Below are positions 1-5,848 of a stretch of 9,117 nt of DNA, piece by piece. Within the stretch, counting starts at the first letter, position 1; each line of letters starts with the position of its first letter. Below the pieces are notes generated by a model that made no database searches, was not told the DNA's origin, and saw only the letters and a list, made by a program, of their open reading frames with translations. The stretch is from Cocleimonas sp. (GTDB lineage Bacteria > Pseudomonadota > Gammaproteobacteria > Thiotrichales > Thiotrichaceae). The stretch spans positions 1 to 9,117 of the forward strand of contig JAGLBQ010000291.1 of the NCBI GenBank assembly GCA_023146675.1, read 5' to 3'. The position numbers and the translations under genes are program-made.

Positions 1-317
1 AGTTATGGCATCATGAAGGTCGTCGTGCTCGTATGGCTACATCTATGATGGCACCTGACTATACGCACTGGCATGGTACTTATGATCTTGCTAAGCACTT
101 CTACACCAAATATGTACCTGAATTAGAAAAATTAATTCAAAAAGGTGAGGCATCTAAAGATGCGAAGAAGCAAGCGGCTGCTAAGACGCTAAAAGCTGAG
201 CTAGATAAAGTGCTTAACTCTAAGAACCATATGTGGTACTTAGATAAAATGACGGAGAAGCAAAAAGCAATCCGTAAAGCTGCTACTGAAGACTTTAAGA
301 AACAGTACGCTAAGTAA
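1..317 (+). CDS. HAO-family octahaem cytochrome c, C-terminal fragment (5' cut by window)
   Basis: The reading frame is open from base 3 to the TAA at 315-317, giving 104 visible residues; the start and all haem sites lie outside the window. The visible part begins LWHHEGRRAR, then MMAPDYTHWHG, followed by a Lys-rich, strongly helical tail. From memory, the HEGRRAR and DYTxWHG blocks are typical of the C-terminal helical region of hydroxylamine oxidoreductase and related octahaem cytochromes. This family works in the periplasm, oxidising hydroxylamine or reducing nitrite, depending on the subgroup. No CxxCH occurs in this fragment, as expected if the eight haems are upstream. A tyrosine at 60-62 (DYT) has 84 residues after it, close to where I recall the haem-crosslinking tyrosine of Nitrosomonas HAO. 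A hairpin terminator follows 28 bases after the stop. Family assignment is fairly confident; substrate direction is not decided. Confidence 0.75.
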   Translation, partial: LWHHEGRRARMATSMMAPDYTHWHGTYDLAKHFYTKYVPELEKLIQKGEASKDAKKQAAAKTLKAELDKVLNSKNHMWYLDKMTEKQKAIRKAATEDFKKQYAK

Positions 318-344
318 ATTGTTTACTATAGTTTAAGTAAGCAC

Positions 345-380
345 AGCCCTCTTCCAAATTATTTTGGCTGGGGGCTTTTT
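345..380 (+). terminator. Rho-independent terminator after the HAO-family gene
   Basis: Left arm 345-358 (AGCCCTCTTCCAAA) pairs with right arm 363-376 (TTTGGCTGGGGGCT) across a 4-nt loop, with a 2-nt internal mismatch and one G-U pair. It runs directly into TTTTT (376-380). This fits an intrinsic terminator for the upstream cytochrome gene. The next gene starts only 46 bases later, so some readthrough into it is possible. Confidence 0.8.
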
Positions 381-426
381 ACTGCCTAATACCAAAAGGC
401 ATTATTTAAAAAAGGTCATATAAATT

Positions 427-1023
427 ATGAAAAAACTATTGAATATAGGGCTACTACCTATTGTGATTTTATCATTCAGCCTAAGTGTCTACGCTGATAC
501 GAAAACAGAACAGCCTGCAACAGCCACTGCATCTAGTACTAGCAGTTTATCTGCTGAGCAGAGCATTCTGAAAGAAGCAGACCAATTATGGGCTGATAAA
601 AAAATTGATGAGGCAATTGCTGCCTATAAAAAAATAATTGCAGAACATCCTGATAATAAACATACATACCAACGCCTTGCCAGCCTCTATTTATTAAATA
701 ATAAAGCCTCAAGCGCGATCCCTGCCTATCAGGATGCTATTATTCATGATCCACAAAATGCCAAGCTATTTGCATCAATGAGTATTGCCTATTTACATCT
801 AGGAAAATATGCAATGGCAAAAGCAATGGCTAATGAAGCGGTAACACTTGATCCTGCAATGGAAAATGCCAAGAAAATCATTAGTTACGCTGATAGAAAG
901 GTGGAAATATTAAAACAAGCAGCCAAGGCAGATCAAGCCAAAATGCCCACACATGATGCCGCTTTCTTAAAGAAAGGAATGGACGCCACTGAAAAACCAG
1001 CCTCTGCTTCTTTGCCAAAATAA
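427..1023 (+). CDS. Secreted tetratricopeptide-repeat protein
   Basis: 198 residues. Residues 1-23 form a Sec signal peptide: basic MKK, a hydrophobic stretch, and a VYA cleavage site before DTK. Residues 24-45 are a Thr/Ser/Ala-rich linker. Three TPR-like helical pairs follow at about 46-76, 78-110 and 112-145, recognisable by the pattern A..LW....ID.AI.AY.K.I...P, then Y..LA.LYL...  ..AI.AY..AI..DP, then AYLHLGKY..A...  .EAV.LDP. A Lys/Ala-rich tail ends the protein. TPRs are protein-binding scaffolds; no enzymatic motif is visible, and the predicted location is the periplasm. The start is supported by AAAGG at 411-415, 11 bases before ATG. It follows the HAO-family terminator with only 46 bases between, so it may be expressed by readthrough and could assist maturation or assembly of that cytochrome (inference only). 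Confidence 0.8.
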   Translation: MKKLLNIGLLPIVILSFSLSVYADTKTEQPATATASSTSSLSAEQSILKEADQLWADKKIDEAIAAYKKIIAEHPDNKHTYQRLASLYLLNNKASSAIPAYQDAIIHDPQNAKLFASMSIAYLHLGKYAMAKAMANEAVTLDPAMENAKKIISYADRKVEILKQAAKADQAKMPTHDAAFLKKGMDATEKPASASLPK

Positions 1024-1049
1024 TAGACTTAGGTCACCAATTTGGCTAC

Positions 1050-1066
1050 CAACTTAAAGCGGGATA
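1050..1066 (+). repeat. 17-nt repeat, copy 1 (second copy at 2808-2824)
   Basis: CAACTTAAAGCGGGATA occurs perfectly here and at 2808-2824, both in intergenic DNA. Each copy is followed by hairpin-forming sequence and then by a CTTAAATTG 9-mer (1192-1200 and 2901-2909). The first ten bases with the preceding C (CCAACTTAAA, 1049-1058) recur as a direct repeat at 1188-1197, bracketing the hairpin element. This looks like the edge of a dispersed intergenic repeat. Confidence 0.7.
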
Positions 1067-1076
1067 GATGTATTAA

Positions 1077-1177
1077 TGTAGGTTAGATTTTATTGCATAG
1101 CAATAAAACGTCACCCGACAAAGCAAAAACGTCGGTGACGTTATCTCGCGACGCTCGATAAGCTGACCCGACCTACA
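1077..1177. repeat. MITE- or REP-like palindromic intergenic repeat with two hairpins
   Basis: The 101-bp segment is bounded by the inverted ends TGTAGGT (1077-1083) and ACCTACA (1171-1177). Inside are two tandem hairpins: TTTTATTGC (1088-1096) with GCAATAAAA (1100-1108), a perfect 9-bp stem with a 3-nt loop; and AACGTCACCCGAC (1107-1119) with GTCGGTGACGTT (1131-1142), a 12-bp stem with one bulged C. A weaker outer pair, GGGATAGA (1061-1068) and TCTGTCCC (1182-1189), extends the symmetry. The segment is visibly richer in CG steps than its surroundings. No reading frame of note is inside. It resembles non-autonomous palindromic repeats; I do not recognise a named family. Confidence 0.65.
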
Positions 1178-1231
1178 CTTTTCTGTCCCAACTTAAATTG
1201 CTAGCTCCCTCTCATACCTTTAAGGCATCCT

Positions 1232-1600
1232 ATGAAAAACACCCTAACAACTATTATCTTACCTTGTATGCTAGCGCTCAATCTTGCCTCATGCAGTCAA
1301 TACGAAAGTACTGTTTTTGCGGGAGATTATCGCTATTATTCAGGTATTGGTGAGTTTTTTGATTGCAAAACTGGCGTTAAATATTATCTCGGAAAACAAG
1401 GGGTAAACAAGGAACTAAAGGAAAAATATCTAGCCTTAAAGCTAGATGAAAAAGATGATGTCTATTTAAACGTTGAAGGCTACCTAATGGAAGAATCACC
1501 AGAGGATACGCTGATTCCCTCAACTATTTTTATCGCAACAGAGTTTATTAGCTTTGATACCTCTCGTGGTTGCGAAGTAGGCAGACGCGTAGGGCATTAG
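1232..1600 (+). CDS. Small lipoprotein with an NlpE C-terminal-like domain
   Basis: 122 residues. The N-terminus carries a lipoprotein signal with lipobox L18-A19-S20-C21, so the mature protein should be anchored through Cys21. The next residues are Ser and Gln rather than Asp, which favours the outer membrane. The body has YRYYSG (33-38), F-x-D-C-K-T-G (42-48), Y-L-A-L-K (66-70), V-E-G-Y-L (81-85) and a late Cys114. This pattern of DCxTG, central VEG and a C-terminal Cys resembles the OB-fold C-terminal domain of the copper-homeostasis/adhesion-sensing lipoprotein NlpE and stand-alone relatives. The match is by eye. The N-terminal CxxC domain of NlpE is absent, so a copper-sensor role cannot be assumed. 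The ATG is preceded by AAGG (1222-1225) at 6 bases. The neighbours give no clear functional link. Confidence 0.6.
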   Translation: MKNTLTTIILPCMLALNLASCSQYESTVFAGDYRYYSGIGEFFDCKTGVKYYLGKQGVNKELKEKYLALKLDEKDDVYLNVEGYLMEESPEDTLIPSTIFIATEFISFDTSRGCEVGRRVGH

Positions 1601-1802
1601 GCATATACACTGAGTTTTACATATCACCCACGTTCTTTTTGCTGTATAAAACTGAGGCTGAGTTAACTAGTCAACTCCACTCCCTATAAAGGTGCTATTT
1701 AGGAGTGATAATTTTAGTTTTCAGCTGAATAAAATAGTCATTACTATATTTTGACTGATGACAACAGTATTCAATAATTATTTCATTTACGCTAGGTGAA
1801 TA
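1601..1802 (+). promoter_or_regulatory. Palindrome-rich regulatory region upstream of the Crp/Fnr gene
   Basis: Several dyads lie in 202 bp. GAGTTAACTAGTCAACTC (1660-1677) is an 18-nt palindrome with one mismatched pair. CACTCC (1678-1683) pairs with GGAGTG (1702-1707) and may form a weak terminator for the lipoprotein gene. TTCAGCTGAA (1720-1729) is a perfect 10-bp palindrome. Near the gene, TTGACTGATGACAA (1751-1764) has the TTG-N8-CAA skeleton of Fnr/Dnr-type sites, but its inner bases differ from TTGAT-N4-ATCAA. These are candidate operators; none is proven. Confidence 0.4.
1751..1778 (+). promoter_or_regulatory. Possible sigma70 promoter for the Crp/Fnr-family gene
   Basis: TTGACT (1751-1756) is a good -35 box, followed after 16 bases by AATAAT (1773-1778) or after 18 by TAATTA (1775-1780). 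The -35 is embedded in the Fnr-like dyad TTGACTGATGACAA (1751-1764), so a bound Crp/Fnr protein would block RNA polymerase, consistent with autorepression. The -10 choice is weak because the region is AT-rich. Confidence 0.35.
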
Positions 1803-2579
1803 ATGCCAAAAAACAACCACATTAGTATCAAAACTGAATGTCTACCTCAGTGTGCTTCCTGTCGTGTTAGGGAAAGAGCACTCTATAAACAAGTTCCAAA
1901 AGACTCCTTAGCTAACTCGCAGCAATATCGTAAATACCAACTCAGTTTAACCCCCAAAACAACCTTATATTCTGCGGGAACCAGACCTGAATTTCTTTAC
2001 ACGTTATACGAAGGCTGGATGGCACTTTACCAATCAACCTCTAGTGGAAAACGTCAGATTATATGCTTCTCATTACCAGGTGATTTCATCGGCTTTCAGG
2101 CAAATGGAAACGGTAATATTATGCATTCTGCCTTTTCACTAACTAACGCTACACTTTGCGCATTTCCACGTAGCAGAATAAAACAAATGTTTGAAGAACA
2201 ACCCATGTTGACCACCCAGTTATCATTGATGGGTTCACGTGACTTAACATTATGCCAACACCATTTAATGTCGGCTGGTCGAAAAGATTCTCACGAAAGC
2301 GTTGCTTTTTTATTGTTAGAATTATTTCATCGTGCAAAAAAACGCATCCCTCAAGATTTTAATGAAGCAGAAAACTCAATCGCATTTCCATTAACACAAG
2401 AAGAAATCGGTGATGCGGTTGGGATTACCAATGTGCATGTTAATCGCATTGTTCGTGAATTTATGCGTGACGGACTCATTCATTGTCAACACAGAAAGCT
2501 AACTATCCGTAATGAAGAAAAGCTATCTGAAATTGGGGATTTTGATATTGGTATTATTTCCAGCAACTTTTTAATCTAA
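1803..2579 (+). CDS. Crp/Fnr-family transcriptional regulator with a variant cysteine cluster
   Basis: 258 residues. An N-terminal cysteine group (C13, C17, C20 in CLPQCASCRVRERALY) precedes a cyclic-nucleotide-binding-like beta-roll (about 45-135, containing LPGDFIGF at 91-98), a dimerisation helix (about 138-180) and a winged helix-turn-helix (about 195-235: LTQEEIGDAVGI, then TNVHVNRIVREF). C119 (ATLCAFP) falls where E. coli FNR has its fourth cluster ligand, Cys122. A 4Fe-4S oxygen sensor is therefore possible, but the Cys spacing is C-x3-C-x2-C, and the last Cys expected in FnrN-like proteins is Tyr28. The recognition helix reads N-V-H-V-N-R, lacking the Glu that CRP and FNR use to read their half-sites; the Arg is kept. 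The ATG is preceded by AGGTGA (1794-1799). It sits directly before nap in the same direction, so it may control nap, itself or the HAO region. Specific ligand and target are unknown. Confidence 0.85.
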   Translation: MPKNNHISIKTECLPQCASCRVRERALYKQVPKDSLANSQQYRKYQLSLTPKTTLYSAGTRPEFLYTLYEGWMALYQSTSSGKRQIICFSLPGDFIGFQANGNGNIMHSAFSLTNATLCAFPRSRIKQMFEEQPMLTTQLSLMGSRDLTLCQHHLMSAGRKDSHESVAFLLLELFHRAKKRIPQDFNEAENSIAFPLTQEEIGDAVGITNVHVNRIVREFMRDGLIHCQHRKLTIRNEEKLSEIGDFDIGIISSNFLI

Positions 2580-2683
2580 ATAAATTTTTATTTCCCCTTT
2601 TCTTTTGGCATTTATAGGTACGACCTGTATTTCATAAATCACTAATATTATTATATACTTAAATGATCACTATATAGTAAACA

Positions 2684-2725
2684 TTGATCTACATTAACTA
2701 TTAGAATCTGCATAATAGCTATACT
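2684..2725 (+). promoter_or_regulatory. Class II Fnr-type promoter, probably for nap
   Basis: TTGATCTACATTAA (2684-2697) matches the FNR consensus TTGAT-N4-ATCAA at 9 of 10 defined bases. TATACT (2720-2725) is a near-perfect -10 box. A start about 7 bases after the -10 (near 2732) places the site centre (2690.5) at -41.5, the spacing of class II FNR-activated promoters. The next gene downstream on this strand is napD, with about 260 bases of leader. The spacing is seen directly; which Fnr homologue binds is inference. Confidence 0.65.
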
Positions 2726-2807
2726 CCTGTAAATATAACTTTTTAAGCTGATAAATTATATTAATTAGCACTTGTAAAAATACAGTTTTTTGGGCGGGGT
2801 AGACTAA

Positions 2808-2824
2808 CAACTTAAAGCGGGATA
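2808..2824 (+). repeat. 17-nt repeat, copy 2
   Basis: Perfect second copy of CAACTTAAAGCGGGATA (first at 1050-1066). It lies in the presumed nap leader, 11 bases before the 12-bp hairpin. Confidence 0.7.
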
Positions 2825-2835
2825 ATTCCGAAAAG

Positions 2836-2870
2836 ATCGATAGAGATACTACATACGCATCTCTATCGAT
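2836..2870 (+). repeat. Perfect 12-bp stem hairpin in the nap leader
   Basis: ATCGATAGAGAT (2836-2847) and ATCTCTATCGAT (2859-2870) are exact reverse complements around an 11-nt loop. No T-run follows, so it is unlikely to be an intrinsic terminator. It could be an RNA structure in the nap 5' leader, a protein-binding dyad, or the core of a small dispersed repeat bounded by the 17-nt motif and CTTAAATTG (2901-2909). Confidence 0.6.
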
Positions 2871-2991
2871 AATTAACTAATTGAATTATAGTAATCTCGC
2901 CTTAAATTGATAGTGATAAGCTATCAGAGAAACAAACACTCTCCATATAGCCTCCCACCTAAAATACCATCGCTAGGAGTTTAGGATACAG

Positions 2992-3234
2992 ATGACAATA
3001 TGTAGTTTAGTAATACAGACCAAGCCTGACCACCTTAGAGCAGTGAATAAATCGCTTGTCAACATGGATGGCATAGAAATCCACACTCAAAACCAGCAAG
3101 GCAAACTTGCTATCACCATTGATCATCCTAGTCGTGAATATTGCAGCAAAGCAATGACTGACATTACCCATATAGACGGCGTTATGAGTACCTCGCTGAT
3201 CTTTGAGTATCAAGAAGATCAGGATGATTTTTAA
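2992..3234 (+). CDS. napD: NapD, Tat-signal chaperone for periplasmic nitrate reductase
   Basis: 80 residues, typical for NapD. It starts MTICSLVIQTKP (the usual SSLVVQ-like first strand), has GIEIHTQNQQGKLAITI (27-43) and ends with G-V-M-S-T-S-L-I-F-E-Y (63-73) and an acidic tail. This is the beta-alpha-beta-beta-alpha-beta ferredoxin-like fold of the family. NapD stays in the cytoplasm, binds the twin-arginine signal of NapA and holds export until the Mo cofactor is inserted. The start is supported by AGGAG (2975-2979) and a second AGGA (2983-2986) 5 bases before ATG. It is the first gene of the nap operon and is followed 73 bases later by napA, a wider gap than between the other nap genes. 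Identification is secure from sequence and context. Confidence 0.92.
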   Translation: MTICSLVIQTKPDHLRAVNKSLVNMDGIEIHTQNQQGKLAITIDHPSREYCSKAMTDITHIDGVMSTSLIFEYQEDQDDF

Positions 3235-3235
3235 T

Positions 3236-3253
3236 CCCCCCCCCACACACACA
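3236..3253 (+). repeat. C9 homopolymer followed by an AC dinucleotide tract between napD and napA
   Basis: Nine consecutive C (3236-3244) run into ACACACACA (3245-3253), two bases after the napD stop. Such tracts are prone to slippage. It is not inside a coding frame, so length changes would alter only the napD-napA spacer. It also stands out in an AT-rich background, so a sequencing length error is possible. Confidence 0.8.
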
Positions 3254-3294
3254 ACCAATGAAATTAACCCAATCTCAAAACACCTTTTAGAGCT

Positions 3295-3300
3295 AGGAGG
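3295..3300 (+). promoter_or_regulatory. napA ribosome binding site
   Basis: A perfect AGGAGG, 7 bases before ATG 3308, fixes the napA start and predicts strong translation, much stronger than for the upstream non-nap genes. Confidence 0.85.
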
Positions 3301-3307
3301 AATTTAA

Positions 3308-5848
3308 ATGAAGCAATCAAGGCGTGACTTTATAAAGTCACAGGCGGTCGTAGCAGCGGCAACAACAGCAGGTCTGAGTTTATCTGCAACACAATTAGCA
3401 AGTGCTAAAGGTGATGATGTCCAAGAAGACATCAAGTGGGACAAGATCCCCTGTCGATTCTGTGGTACAGGCTGTAGCGTGTTAGCAGGAACACGTGAGG
3501 GTCGTATAGTGGCAACACAGGGAGATCCCGACTCTGATGTCAACAAAGGCTTAAACTGTATCAAGGGATATTTTCTATCCAAAATAATGTATGGAAAAGA
3601 TCGGCTTACTACCCCTTTGCTGCGAAAAAAAGATGGCAAATATAGTAAAGATGGCGACTTTGAGGAAGTCTCATGGGATGAAGCTTTTGATATTATGGCT
3701 GAGAAGTGGAAAGCTACCCTCAAAGAAAAAGGACCATCAGGTGTGGGTATGTTTGGCTCTGGTCAGTGGGCAATTTGGGATGGCTATGCGGCCTCTAAAT
3801 TTATGAAAGCAGGGCTACGTTCTAATAATCTTGATCCAAATGCACGTCACTGTATGGCATCCGCAGTTGGTGGATTTATGCGCGCGTTTGGTAGTGATGA
3901 GCCAATGGGAAGTTATGATGACTTGGAGCATGCCGATGCCTTTGTGCTTTGGGGCGCCAATATGGCAGAGATGCACCCTATTCTCTGGTCACGCTTGGTA
4001 GACACCCGCTTGACTCGCGAAGGTGCGGAAGTACATGTTTTATCTACCTATACCCATCGTAGTTTTGAGTTAGCCGATAATGGTATGATTTTCGAGCCTC
4101 AAACTGACCTGATTATCGCCAACTATATCGCTAATTATATTATTCAAAATAAAGCCTATGATAAGCAATTCCTAGCAGATCACGTTAATATCAAAAAAAC
4201 AGTGACCGATATTGGTTACGGTTTACGCCCTGAGCATCCTTTAGAGAAAAAAGCGAAAAATCCAGGCAAGGGCAAATTGTCCAACATGAGTTTTGATGAA
4301 TATGCCAAAGCTGTCTCTAAATATACACTGGAATATAGCTCTGAAAAATCCAAAGTTCCTGCCGAGCAATTAGAGCGCTTAGCTAAGGTCTATGCAGACC
4401 CCAAGAAAAAAGTGATGTCACTGTGGACAATGGGAATGAATCAACATACGCGTGGCGTATGGATGAACGGTCTGGTTTACAATATCCATTTATTAATGGG
4501 TAAGATTGCCGAACCTGGCAATAGCCCCTTCTCACTGACAGGACAACCATCTGCTTGTGGTACTGCACGTGAAGTAGGTACCTTTGCACATCGACTTCCT
4601 GCCGATTTAGTGGTTAAAAAAGCAAGTCATCGTAAGGTTGCTGAAAAAATATGGAAACTACCAGAAGGAACCATTAATCCTAAAGTGGGCTATCACGCCG
4701 TCTTAATGCAGCGCATGCTAAAAGACCGCAAAATGAACTGCTATTGGCAACAGTGTAATAACAATATGCAAGCAGGTCCTAATATAAACGAGGAAATGCT
4801 ACCTGCGTGGAAAGATCCCGCTAACTTTATTGCCGTTTCTGATCCTTATCCTACCGTTTCTGCGATCAGTGCTGACCTAATTCTACCAACAGCAATGTGG
4901 GCAGAAAAAGAAGGTGCCTTTGGTAATGCAGAAAGGCGCACCCAGTTCTGGCGACAGCAAGTTAAAGCACCAGGTGAATCAAAATCTGACTTATGGCAGA
5001 TTATGGAATTCTCCAAACGCTTTACCGTTGAGGAAGCATGGGGTGAAGAGTTAGTTGCCAAAACACCAGAACACAAAGGCAAAACACTGTATCAAGTGTT
5101 GTTTAAAAATGGGCAGGTCGATAAATTCCCTTATAAAAGCGACACTGTGCAAGATGAAGAAAAGCGTGTCTATCAAAATGATGAATCCAAGCATTTTGGC
5201 TTCTATGTACAAAAAGGTTTATTTGAAGAGTATCGTCGTTTCCAGACAGAAGGACCAAAGCCTGGACATGATCAAGCACCCTTTGACACCTATCATAAAG
5301 TACGTGGTTTACGCTGGCCTGTCGTTGAAGGCAAAGAAACATTATGGCGCTACCGTGAAGGCTATGATCCTTTTGTTAAAAAGCTTAATCCTAAGGTTAA
5401 AAAAGGCGATGTCTATTTTTACGGTCAAAAGGACGGTAAAGCCAATCTGATTTTTGCTCCATATGAACCACCTCATGAAACGCCGAATGAAGAATATGAC
5501 ATGTGGTTATGTACGGGACGATTGCTGGAACATTGGCATACAGGAACCATGACTAATCGTGTACCAGAGCTGCATAGAGCCGCGCCTGACGCGCTGGTTT
5601 ATATGAACCCTAATGATGCAAAAAAACGTAATTTGAGGAATGGTTCAAAGGTAAAAATCATCAGCCCACGCGGTGAAATTACCACCCGAGTCAATGTTCG
5701 TGGTCGTAATAAAATGCCCGAAGGCATGGTGTTCGTACCCTTCTTTGATGCGCGCCGTCTTGTTAATAAATTAATTATTGATGCAACGGATCCACTCTCG
5801 AAAGAAACGGATTATAAAAAATGCGTTGTTAAAGTTATTAAGGCATAG
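3308..5848 (+). CDS. napA: NapA, periplasmic nitrate reductase catalytic subunit
   Basis: 846 residues, close to the usual 830 or so. It reduces nitrate to nitrite in the periplasm at a Mo-bis-molybdopterin guanine dinucleotide centre. Residues 1-33 are a Tat signal (S4-R5-R6-D-F-I-K, alanine-rich core, ASA cleavage site). The 4Fe-4S ligands are C49, C52, C56 and C84 (CRFCGTGC, then NCIKG), with Lys86 in the position of the conserved electron-relay lysine. The predicted Mo ligand is Cys182 in ARHCMAS. The C-terminal cofactor-binding domain has GRLLEHWHTGTMTNRVPEL and ends with FDARRLVNKL and DPLSKETDYKKC, all NapA hallmarks. No frameshift or missing key residue is seen. Electrons should come from NapB. 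The stop codon overlaps the napB ribosome binding site, suggesting coupled translation. The Cys ligand, the EHWHTG block and the NapD/NapB neighbours separate it from NasA and from formate dehydrogenases. Confidence 0.97.
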   Translation: MKQSRRDFIKSQAVVAAATTAGLSLSATQLASAKGDDVQEDIKWDKIPCRFCGTGCSVLAGTREGRIVATQGDPDSDVNKGLNCIKGYFLSKIMYGKDRLTTPLLRKKDGKYSKDGDFEEVSWDEAFDIMAEKWKATLKEKGPSGVGMFGSGQWAIWDGYAASKFMKAGLRSNNLDPNARHCMASAVGGFMRAFGSDEPMGSYDDLEHADAFVLWGANMAEMHPILWSRLVDTRLTREGAEVHVLSTYTHRSFELADNGMIFEPQTDLIIANYIANYIIQNKAYDKQFLADHVNIKKTVTDIGYGLRPEHPLEKKAKNPGKGKLSNMSFDEYAKAVSKYTLEYSSEKSKVPAEQLERLAKVYADPKKKVMSLWTMGMNQHTRGVWMNGLVYNIHLLMGKIAEPGNSPFSLTGQPSACGTAREVGTFAHRLPADLVVKKASHRKVAEKIWKLPEGTINPKVGYHAVLMQRMLKDRKMNCYWQQCNNNMQAGPNINEEMLPAWKDPANFIAVSDPYPTVSAISADLILPTAMWAEKEGAFGNAERRTQFWRQQVKAPGESKSDLWQIMEFSKRFTVEEAWGEELVAKTPEHKGKTLYQVLFKNGQVDKFPYKSDTVQDEEKRVYQNDESKHFGFYVQKGLFEEYRRFQTEGPKPGHDQAPFDTYHKVRGLRWPVVEGKETLWRYREGYDPFVKKLNPKVKKGDVYFYGQKDGKANLIFAPYEPPHETPNEEYDMWLCTGRLLEHWHTGTMTNRVPELHRAAPDALVYMNPNDAKKRNLRNGSKVKIISPRGEITTRVNVRGRNKMPEGMVFVPFFDARRLVNKLIIDATDPLSKETDYKKCVVKVIKA

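Larger units (their letters stand above)
2580..2991 (+). other. 412-bp intergenic region between the regulator and napD
   Basis: No credible gene is seen. The region holds a small hairpin with stem 2613-2619/2623-2629 (no T-run, so a poor terminator), the palindrome ACTATATAGT (2669-2678), the Fnr-type site and -10 box described separately (2684-2725), copy 2 of the 17-nt repeat (2808-2824), a 12-bp hairpin (2836-2870), a dyad TGATAG-N7-CTATCA (2908-2926) and the napD ribosome binding site. It is strongly AT-rich. If transcription starts near 2732, the nap mRNA would carry an untranslated leader of about 260 bases. Confidence 0.6.

Noticed and set aside
33..317. A 94-residue stand-alone protein starting at ATG 33
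   Set aside because: The frame is open upstream and encodes LWHHEGRRAR, which belongs with the downstream HAO-family tail; the ATG is an internal methionine.
2149..2337. Minus-strand 62-residue reading frame inside the Crp/Fnr gene
   Set aside because: Antisense to a well-supported regulator, composition looks random, no supporting signals.
2836..2870. Hairpin as an intrinsic terminator of the Crp/Fnr gene
   Set aside because: The stem is perfect but AT-rich and followed by AATTAACT rather than a T-run, and it lies more than 250 bases after the stop.
1049..2909. CRISPR array from the repeated 17-mer
   Set aside because: Only two perfect copies about 1.7 kb apart with genes between them, no regular spacers and no cas genes.
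3007..3723. Minus-strand reading frames across napD and napA (3007-3258 and 3304-3723)
   Set aside because: They are opposite-strand shadows of clear nap genes with no family resemblance and no ribosome binding site context.
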